A stretch of 64,000 bases of DNA from positions 62,001 through 126,000 of the forward strand of contig AAXX01000006.1 of assembly GCA_000169355.1 (NCBI GenBank), written 5' to 3'. The notes beneath the pieces were generated by a model that did not search any database, was not told the origin of the DNA, and was given only the letters and a program-made list of their open reading frames with translations. This document shows, piece by piece, positions 52,411-59,556 of this stretch. A program made the translations under genes and the position numbers. Origin of the DNA: Flavobacteria bacterium BAL38. GTDB taxonomy: Bacteria; Bacteroidota; Bacteroidia; Flavobacteriales; Flavobacteriaceae. How positions within the stretch are numbered: position 1 is the stretch's first letter; every line of letters begins with the position of its first letter.

Positions 52411-53760
52411 TTAATACAAGACTAAACTTGACTTTGCTCTTGTTACTGCTGTATATTGATACTTTAAAGTAGGCATATAAAAAGAATTTATTAATACTTT
52501 ATCCCATTCGCCACCTTGTGCCTTGTTACAAGTAATAGAATGACCATAACTTGCTCTTATGGCTCCTACGTATCTATCATCCGAAGGATTAAGTGATTCT
52601 CTGTACACTTTGTTTTTTGAAAATCGCTCATGTCGTAAACGATTTTCTTGTTCAAGCTGTAATCCCTCTGGATGTATAATACTTTCTAATAAGATATAAT
52701 CTTCAATAATTTCTTCTGCACCTTGAAGTGTTTTTGATAGTAGCTTAACTGGAATAAAATGCAATCCCGCAACCATTTCTATAGCATTATGATTCACCTC
52801 ACTAACAACTACATGATCACCACTATAAAGCTGATAATCATTTCTTTTCCATGTAGTTGTAATGAGTAATAAATCATTTACCTCAATAACTTTTGCATTC
52901 GATCCATAAATTTTTTCACGAACAACACCATTAAACATTTTATTCATTTTATGAGTAGCACCAATTGAAATAACACTATCTAAACCATGAGACAAATATT
53001 CATTAACATAGTCTGTAGATGCTTGCAATATTGTTTTCTTTTCAACACCTAATAATGTAACTTTTTCAGCATTCGATTCTATTCCTAATCTAATATTTGT
53101 AGCATTCTTTAAAATAAAACTACCATCTTCTTGTCTTTTAACCTCGGTTAATAAATAAGACTTCCCTTGAATATTAAATTTAGCCTGTAAATATTCATTT
53201 GATAAGGCTCTAGACTCTGATTCATTAACAGGAGGTAATTGATTTTTGTCTCCTAAAAAAATAATTTTATTTAAAGGATTTCCATTTTTTACATAATCAA
53301 TCAAATCCTTTAATAATGAATTATCTGATATAAATAAACTCCCTACCTCCTTTTGAACTGTCGAAGCTATCATAGAAGCTTCATCAATGATAAAAATAGT
53401 TCTATCTTTTACTGTATTTTCTTTAATAACAAACTTAATTTCAGCCGTATCAGAATTCGTTTGTACGTTATAAATTAACGAATGAATGGTACTATTTAAT
53501 GTTTTAGATTTACGTCCTAAAATTCGTGCTGCTCTACCTGTTGGAGCTGCAATTTTATAATGAATTGCTTTAGCATTCAAATAACCAATTAAAGCAGTAG
53601 TGATAGAGGTCTTTCCTGTTCCAGCTGCACCACATAAAATATAGAAATCATCTTTGTTACTTTCACTCACAAAATCACTCATAGCCAATAAAGCTACTCT
53701 TTGTTGCGCAGTAGGACAATCAAACTGTAAATGATCTAAAATAGTAATTGTTGGTTCCAT
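52411..53760 (-). CDS. SF1B helicase of the RecD/Dda type
   Basis: A 449-residue SF1B helicase with CGAAGTGKTSITTAL (Walker A 44-51), IFIIDEASMI (Walker B), FLGDKNQLPPV and, at the end, GHSITCNKAQGGEWDKVLIN with YTAVTRAKSSLVLY. The order and length are those of T4 Dda and RecD2-like proteins that move 5' to 3' on ssDNA. It is preceded by the HEPN-like gene and followed 53 bases later by the DnaB-like gene. Two different 5'-3' type helicases side by side in a retron operon are unusual. Confidence 0.9.
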   Translation of the reverse strand: MEPTITILDHLQFDCPTAQQRVALLAMSDFVSESNKDDFYILCGAAGTGKTSITTALIGYLNAKAIHYKIAAPTGRAARILGRKSKTLNSTIHSLIYNVQTNSDTAEIKFVIKENTVKDRTIFIIDEASMIASTVQKEVGSLFISDNSLLKDLIDYVKNGNPLNKIIFLGDKNQLPPVNESESRALSNEYLQAKFNIQGKSYLLTEVKRQEDGSFILKNATNIRLGIESNAEKVTLLGVEKKTILQASTDYVNEYLSHGLDSVISIGATHKMNKMFNGVVREKIYGSNAKVIEVNDLLLITTTWKRNDYQLYSGDHVVVSEVNHNAIEMVAGLHFIPVKLLSKTLQGAEEIIEDYILLESIIHPEGLQLEQENRLRHERFSKNKVYRESLNPSDDRYVGAIRASYGHSITCNKAQGGEWDKVLINSFYMPTLKYQYTAVTRAKSSLVLY

Positions 53761-53814
53761 AGTATGTTGGTTTTAATTGTTCAACGATACAAAGGAAAGA
53801 ATCATGTGTGCAGA

Positions 53815-53832
53815 TGAAGTGCAGAGTATTTT
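53815..53832. repeat. 18-bp motif shared with 34346-34363
   Basis: TGAAGTGCAGAGTATTTT, 16 of 18 bases identical to the copy at 34346. It lies 4 bases after the stop codon of the HEPN-like gene and before the helicase gene. Confidence 0.35.
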
Positions 53833-53835
53833 TTT

Positions 53836-54555
53836 TTATATATGTTGAATTAACTGTTTTACTAGTAAACTAAAAAATTTGTTGTACTCTACTTTGTTTA
53901 CTTCCAAATCATTCTCTATTTGTTCAAATCTATTTTTTTCTTCACCCCTTAAATTTTCTCTATGTGAGGCTTTATTTCTAAGGAAAATTAAATCATTCCA
54001 AATTTTGTAAGTATAATTTATATTAAAAAAAGTTTTTACCCAAAACAACTTAGTTGGTAAAGAAATATTTTTTAAGGCTTTTGGACTTTTGTCTTCATTA
54101 AAAAAACCATATTGACCCTCCAATAAATTATTACGGTTATCCCTATATAAGTCTGGATTATTGATAATTATTGTATAGGCATCAAATTTCAAAATTAAGT
54201 AATTAAAAATGTTTTCTAATTGAAGAATTAAACGTCGAACATATTCCAAAATATTGTTTTCATTTTCGGCAATTTTCATTTCTTTGAAGTCACTTGTTAA
54301 AGTAATTTTAAGATTAGAGTCCTTGATTTTCTTGTAAAAATTGAAACCCTCCCTCCAATATTGACCATCAATATATTTGAGAAAAGATTTAGTTCTTCTC
54401 AAATCTTGATGAAGTTCATTCAAATCCGAAATATTTATGTTTTCATTATTTTTTTTTAACAATATTTCCTTAAACCACAAATGCTCCTCCTGACTGCATA
54501 TTTCATCAATCAAAAGGAGTAACTTTTCTAAACTCTCTTTACTATATTTAGCCAT
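53836..54555 (-). CDS. HEPN-like protein, possible retron effector
   Basis: The 239-residue all-helical protein has RNKASH (Arg193 to His198), matching the R-x4-6-H motif of HEPN ribonucleases, in a helix after LIFLRN. Polar and acidic residues surround it. HEPN proteins often degrade RNA in toxin and abortive-infection systems. It begins 1 base after the end of the split RT gene, so the two belong to one unit. If the retron DNA holds it inactive, it would be the toxin. HEPN assignment rests on the motif and helical content only. Confidence 0.6.
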   Translation of the reverse strand: MAKYSKESLEKLLLLIDEICSQEEHLWFKEILLKKNNENINISDLNELHQDLRRTKSFLKYIDGQYWREGFNFYKKIKDSNLKITLTSDFKEMKIAENENNILEYVRRLILQLENIFNYLILKFDAYTIIINNPDLYRDNRNNLLEGQYGFFNEDKSPKALKNISLPTKLFWVKTFFNINYTYKIWNDLIFLRNKASHRENLRGEEKNRFEQIENDLEVNKVEYNKFFSLLVKQLIQHI

Positions 54556-54556
54556 A

Positions 54557-55884
54557 CTATTTTTTATAATGGGTCATTGCTTCATCAAGTCCAACATCAA
54601 ATATCAAATCTAAAATATTAACTGCTTCAGAATTGTTTTTAGATGTTGTTCCAAGTAACAAATCAAACCGCTTCTTTAGTTTTAAATAAGTTCCATCATC
54701 CGCCCCTTTCACCATTTTCAAATATAATAATTTGCCCTCAATAACCATAGCCATGTTAGGTTGTTCTGACTTTACATGACCTTTATCAGCCAAATAAATA
54801 TTTAGAAAAATAGCATAAGACTTGTCATATCCATAACGTTCCCACAAATACAACCATTGACGTAACTGCTTTACATAACGGCGGGTTACATTAATTTTAT
54901 CAGTAACAACTAAACCCGTCACTTCCTGACGATATCCTCTCTTTTGTAAGCGAACTTTACTTTCTTTAATATGGAAATTTTGTTCGATAATTATTTTACG
55001 AACTTCACAATCAAAGGTAGTTCCTGAAGCGAATATTTTTTCAACTTTTGTAGGGCTAACTTCATACGTATTATGCTTGCTACTAAACGTAATATCATCT
55101 GCATAACGCGAATAATTTAAACCAAATCGCTTTGCAACACCACTTAATCGCTTATCTATCTTTTCACAAATAATATTAGTCAAAGTGGGCGAAGTAGGTG
55201 CCCCTTGCGGCAAAACTGAAGTTATAACTTTTATCCAATTACTCTCTTTAAATCGTTCCACTTCCATAGGAGTACAACAAAGAGTAGCTATAAAATTGGC
55301 TATATTTTTTCTTTCAACTGTTGTACCAAGATTAAAGGGTGCTACTAGCAATCTACCCCAAACACGTGAACGATCTACACTTGGAAAAAATCTTTTAAAT
55401 CTATATTGTAAACATAAGTTTGTCCAATATGTTTCTTAGCATTATCTACAATTGATTTTCCTATTACAAATCCTGTAGCAGCAGTATGCGGTTCATGTAA
55501 ACATTGTAAAATAATATTTAATGCTTTTTGAAACTCTTTTAATCCTTTTATAGGTGCATGTATCGTTCTATCTTGACCAGATTTTTTTTTAATTATAAAA
55601 GGTACGTAACAATCTTTTCTGTTGATGTTCTTTTTTTCTATAACTACATTTTTTTCTATAAAAGGTTCAAACTTTGATAAATCAATTCTAAAATCCACTC
55701 TTGATTTTATAACTTGACTATCTTTAGTAATAAAATAATTCAATTGCTTTTCTGAAAAAGGAACTGTTTTATCACCATAAATCATTTGTTTGGCTATATT
55801 TAGTAACTCTAAAAAATCAGATTTTGACTGCATTTCTTTAAATGCGGTTTGTACTTGAAATTTAAATTCTGGAGTTAGTATCAT
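54557..55884 (-). pseudogene. Second retron-type reverse transcriptase, split by a 1-base homopolymer change
   Basis: Two frames together make one RT. The first (55884 to 55375, 169 residues) has NAKKH (148-152) and stops in IDLKDFFQV. The second (to 54557) continues PSVDRSRVWGR, YADD and VTGLVVTDKINV. Adding one T to the run of six at 55385-55390 joins them into a 442-residue protein with DFFPS restored, exactly as in the neighbouring RT. It may be a real frameshift, slippage-controlled expression or a sequencing error. All catalytic motifs are intact across the join. Confidence 0.85.
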
Positions 55885-55906
55885 ATTAATTGTATGGTTG
55901 TCTTAA

Positions 55907-56254
55907 AAAACCGTAGCTGTTATTCTTTCTATATGTACTCAAATAATCAATTTATAACTATTCAAATAATATATTAATAATAAATCTAATATATTAGTAA
56001 GGGTGTTGCGCTAAGATCTTAAACACAACAATAACACCACTAACATTCAGTTTTGGCTATTAAGTTGCTGATTGCGGTATCTTTTTGAAAATGCTCGTAA
56101 AGTCTTACTTCTCTACTTCAATACCTAGAAACTAAATATAACCAAAACCACCTACCGATTTGAAAAAATAAAACTACTTTTTCCAGCAGGCAAGCCTATC
56201 TTTCGATAGACAATTCAATACTATTACTACGGTTTTCAAAGAACTTGTTGTTTG
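55907..56254 (-). ncRNA. Retron 2 msr-msd ncRNA candidate
   Basis: A perfect 10-bp inverted repeat, AAAACCGTAG (55907-55916) and CTACGGTTTT (56227-56236), spans about 330 bases upstream of the split RT (ATG at 55884). A minus-strand -7 box lies just beyond the distal arm, so transcription would start near 56254. Inside are short hairpins (CTATC-TTTC-GATAG near 56197-56210, GGTGTT / AACACC at about 56001-56038, and a TAATATATTA palindrome). It is long for a retron ncRNA, so boundaries are tentative. Confidence 0.55.
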
Positions 56255-56260
56255 ACTCTG

Positions 56261-56268
56261 CAAACGTA
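56261..56268 (-). promoter_or_regulatory. -7 box of the retron 2 operon
   Basis: Minus-strand TACGTTTG fits TAnnTTTG and sits 25 bases before the distal arm of the retron 2 inverted repeat. It probably drives the whole operon down to 49212. Confidence 0.5.
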
Positions 56269-56311
56269 TTTCAATACTATGCATTTTAACTGCATATTCA
56301 ATTTTATTTCT

Positions 56312-56319
56312 TATATTTG
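56312..56319 (+). promoter_or_regulatory. -7 box of the WYL gene
   Basis: TATATTTG fits TAnnTTTG and ends 37 bases before the WYL ATG. It is divergent from the retron 2 promoter, about 45 bases away. Confidence 0.5.
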
Positions 56320-56356
56320 GTTATTCAATGTTTTGTAAATATATAAAAAATCTGCA

Positions 56357-57373
56357 ATGGCTGTAACAAAAAATCCTCTAATTCGCTATAAAATTTTAGA
56401 TGCTTGTTTTAGAAATCCTTATAAAAAATATACCAAAGAACTATTACTAGAAACCTTAAATGAAAAGTTGATGGAATTATTTGATGATGAATCCCACTGC
56501 ATCAAATTACGACAAATGCAAGACGATATTGCCTTTATGAAAAGTGCTGAAGGGTGGAGCATTGAATTAGCAGAAGAATTTGATGGTAAAAAAAGAATTT
56601 TCCGTTATGAAGACCTCAACTTTTCCATTAACAACGCAACATTAAATGAAATTGAGATAAGTGAATTCCAATCGGCTATTCATGTATTATCACAATTTGA
56701 AGGCATGCCCCAATTTGAAGGAATACAAGAAATCATTGCAAAATTAAAATACGATTTAAAAGCAGATAATAACAAGCAACCTTTTATAGGTTTTGATACT
56801 AATCAAGATTTAAAGGGTATTGAATATTTCAGTCAGTTATACAATGCTACACAAAATCAAGAACCAATTCAGATTACTTACAAAGATTTTAAAGCAGAAC
56901 AACCTTATACGTTTACACTACATCCCTACTATTTAAAACAATACAACAACCGTTGGTTCCTTTTTGGACTTCATGAAGAAACCATGAAACCTGATTGGAA
57001 TGTAGCCATTGATCGTATCGTGTCTATTGAAACAAGTAATGTAAAATTCATCCCAAACACAACAATTGATTGGCAAGATTATTTTTCAGATATGATTGGG
57101 GTAAGTAAACCCATTGATGGCAAATTAGAAGAAATTGTTTTACATTTCAATCAATTGACAGGTAAATACATGGAAAACAAACCTATACACGAAACTCAAA
57201 AACACAAATGGCTAAATGAAGAAACATTAGAAATCAAAATCAAAGTAATTCCTAATTATGAATTAGAACGTTTGATTTTGAGTTATGGAGATAGTGTAAA
57301 AGTAATGGAGCCTAAGGATTTAAGGCAAAGAATAAAGAACAGAGTTGAAAATAATGTTAAATTATATGGATAA
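56357..57373 (+). CDS. WYL-domain transcriptional regulator
   Basis: A 338-residue regulator with a winged-helix N-terminus (about 8-75) and a WYL domain (about 165-240: EPIQITYKDF, LHPYYLKQYNNRWFLFG, DRIVSIE). The C-terminal WCX-like segment with ELERLILSYGDSVKVMEPKDLRQRI follows. WYL proteins of this layout (BrxR, CapW type) repress defence operons and respond to nucleic-acid ligands. It is transcribed divergently from the retron operon, sharing a compact promoter region, so it probably controls both. It overlaps the convergent DprA-like gene by 12 bases at their 3' ends. Confidence 0.9.
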   Translation: MAVTKNPLIRYKILDACFRNPYKKYTKELLLETLNEKLMELFDDESHCIKLRQMQDDIAFMKSAEGWSIELAEEFDGKKRIFRYEDLNFSINNATLNEIEISEFQSAIHVLSQFEGMPQFEGIQEIIAKLKYDLKADNNKQPFIGFDTNQDLKGIEYFSQLYNATQNQEPIQITYKDFKAEQPYTFTLHPYYLKQYNNRWFLFGLHEETMKPDWNVAIDRIVSIETSNVKFIPNTTIDWQDYFSDMIGVSKPIDGKLEEIVLHFNQLTGKYMENKPIHETQKHKWLNEETLEIKIKVIPNYELERLILSYGDSVKVMEPKDLRQRIKNRVENNVKLYG

Positions 57374-58297
57374 TGAATCTTCAAATGCCTTATAATCTTC
57401 ATTTCCAGCAATCGAAATAATTTCTCTTGTCTTAATTAATTCTTTTGATTTAATATCACACATCTTTTGCAGACCTTCTTTTAATTCAGTTAACAAGAGT
57501 CTATTTCCGCTAAATTCATCTGAATTATTATATTCAGAATTAGTTTTAAAATCTATGATACCTATAGGTCTATTTAACTCCGAGAATGTTTTGAGGGTAT
57601 ACTTTGAGCCCCCATTACTACTACTCTGAATAAGAATTAAACCTCTTGACAAACCAGCTTGAATTCTACTCGCCTTGCTGCCTGAAAATTGGTCTTCTTT
57701 TTTATTTGGTTCATTTTCAGAAAGCAAAAGTCCGTTTCTATCTAAAACTTTTTTTGCCAATTCTTTTGTGATTTTTGAAGATGTTTTTTCAAAATTTAAT
57801 CCACCAGAGATTACTCCGATTACATTAGAAAAAACCTCATCTGAATTTGTAATACTATGTTTATCTATCCCTTCCACAAGTCCATTACAAATTGCCCAGT
57901 GCTCTGAAAAATATTGACCTACTTTTTTGGCAATTTTATTACCTAATTCTGTAGACTTTCTTGTCCCTATAACAGCTATTGATTTGTGAAGCAATTCTAT
58001 ATTTCCTTTTGCATATAAAACAGGTGGTGGATCTTTAATCTCTAATAAAAGTTTTGGATAATCTGCATCTAAATAGGAAATAATTTTTATACCATTAGCA
58101 TTACATTCACTAATGATATCTCTAGCTTTTAGAATATTTACCTGTAAATCCTTTTCATCAATTTTATTACTTAAACTTAAAAGCATTTCTAAATTATCTC
58201 TGTAAAGACTTATTAAATGTGAATGCTGTTTCATAAAGGAAGCTCCAATTCCTTTAATATTAGCTAATGCAATTATGTTTTCAATATATTTTTCCAT
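57362..58297 (-). CDS. DprA/Smf-like protein in the restriction operon
   Basis: The 311-residue protein has a helical N-terminus and the DprA Rossmann-like core: DPPPVLYAKGN, SIAVIGTRKSTELG, GLVEGIDKHSI, VISGGLN and SENEP. Housekeeping DprA loads RecA onto incoming ssDNA. I start it at 58297, where the ATG shares one base with the stop of the HAD-PRTase gene (TAATG); a longer reading from 58342 lies inside that gene. The usual Tyr-Pro in the GGLD-x2-YP motif is not kept. Position at the end of a type I restriction operon suggests a defence-specific paralogue. Confidence 0.85.
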   Translation of the reverse strand: MEKYIENIIALANIKGIGASFMKQHSHLISLYRDNLEMLLSLSNKIDEKDLQVNILKARDIISECNANGIKIISYLDADYPKLLLEIKDPPPVLYAKGNIELLHKSIAVIGTRKSTELGNKIAKKVGQYFSEHWAICNGLVEGIDKHSITNSDEVFSNVIGVISGGLNFEKTSSKITKELAKKVLDRNGLLLSENEPNKKEDQFSGSKASRIQAGLSRGLILIQSSSNGGSKYTLKTFSELNRPIGIIDFKTNSEYNNSDEFSGNRLLLTELKEGLQKMCDIKSKELIKTREIISIAGNEDYKAFEDSLSI

Positions 58298-59553
58298 TAA
58301 CTTATGCGTATTGATAAACCACAACCAGTATTGTAAGGACAATTATAAAATTTAACGCCATCTTCTTTACGAATACTAATTCTCATATTAGAATTACATC
58401 TCGGACAGGTTTTAGAGTGTATGGGTAAAATTAAATAAAATAAAGCAATGAATAAAATGTTTTTAACTCCTTTACTTCTTAACTGAGTTGCAATTTCATA
58501 AGCAGTTGCTGAAGATGTAAATTGATCATCTATTATAATTATAGATTTACCTTCTAAATCAACAGTATCTAAAGTAAATAAATATTTATTAATAAAAGTT
58601 CTTCTAGAGGTATAATCAGGTCTATTTCTTAAAGAACCCTCAACATCATCACGCCATTCAAACAACTTTACTTTGGGTATTGAGCTTTCTACCAAATCAA
58701 AAATCTCTTTCATTTTATTTGGTGGTGTTGTTGTCTTCTTGTCCGACACATAAGTTAAATAATCCCAGCTAAATTGCTTTTGATTTTCTACAACATTAAA
58801 ATAATTATTAATTCCAGTAGCAAGGGTTTTTAAAAAATCAAAACTCCTATTTGGATTATCTATTTGATAATATTTATCTGCTCTTGAATATTTATCGCAT
58901 TCACCATCTTCTTGTCGTGCTAAACATCTAAAAGCAGTAAAACCATTTTGATATTTAATATATTTAAAAGGAACAGCCTTAATTGAATTTTTTTTCTGAA
59001 AAGCACTTTCAATGGCTAACAAATTTTCAAGCGGATTGGCTACAATAGTATTAATATCATCATACGATTTTGCATAATAGGTAGGTCCCATTTTTAAGGG
59101 TTTCCAACTTTGACCTATACCATCCCTTTCTTCTATTACTGATGCAATATAAAATTCTGTAAAAATGGTTCTAATATTTAATCTTCTGCCTAACTCAATA
59201 TCTAGAAAACTATCACCAATAAAGATAAAATTATCCCGGTCTATGTAAAGTTCTCTTAAAATTATATTTGCATTTATATAGTCTAAAGTCCTTTCTGTGT
59301 TAGGTTTATCAGCTAAAAAAACAAAATCACATTGAAAAAGTTCTGTTGCTATTTTTTGAACATATTTAGGATGTGAATCAGAAACAATAATAATTTTATT
59401 TCCTAGAGATTTTTGATGATTTATAAATTCAACAGCACCTTTAAATACTGGTATCGATGCAATAACAGTATCCTCAACACCATCTTTCATCCCTTTAAAT
59501 TGAGGATGCGCAGTATTCGTTAATGTGCCGTCTAAGTCAATTAAAAGTACCAT
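58297..59553 (-). CDS. HAD hydrolase - phosphoribosyltransferase - zinc-finger fusion
   Basis: A 418-residue protein in three parts: a HAD phosphatase-like domain (1-170) with DLDGT (6-10) and GDSFLDIE; a phosphoribosyltransferase domain (190-375) with the PRPP-binding loop IIIDDQFTSSATA (339-351); and a C-terminal four-cysteine zinc ribbon (Cys383, Cys386, Cys405, Cys411). The PRTase plus zinc finger recalls ComFC, a competence protein, and the next gene is DprA-like, also a competence protein. It begins 3 bases after the hsdR stop. The joint presence points to ssDNA handling or nucleotide signalling linked to restriction. This is inference. Confidence 0.85.
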   Translation of the reverse strand: MVLLIDLDGTLTNTAHPQFKGMKDGVEDTVIASIPVFKGAVEFINHQKSLGNKIIIVSDSHPKYVQKIATELFQCDFVFLADKPNTERTLDYINANIILRELYIDRDNFIFIGDSFLDIELGRRLNIRTIFTEFYIASVIEERDGIGQSWKPLKMGPTYYAKSYDDINTIVANPLENLLAIESAFQKKNSIKAVPFKYIKYQNGFTAFRCLARQEDGECDKYSRADKYYQIDNPNRSFDFLKTLATGINNYFNVVENQKQFSWDYLTYVSDKKTTTPPNKMKEIFDLVESSIPKVKLFEWRDDVEGSLRNRPDYTSRRTFINKYLFTLDTVDLEGKSIIIIDDQFTSSATAYEIATQLRSKGVKNILFIALFYLILPIHSKTCPRCNSNMRISIRKEDGVKFYNCPYNTGCGLSIRIS

Positions 59554-59556
59554 TTT

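Noticed and set aside
57362-58297. DprA-like gene as the housekeeping competence gene
   Set aside because: It overlaps the HAD-PRTase gene in a restriction operon and lacks the usual YP after GGLD. The chromosomal dprA is expected elsewhere.
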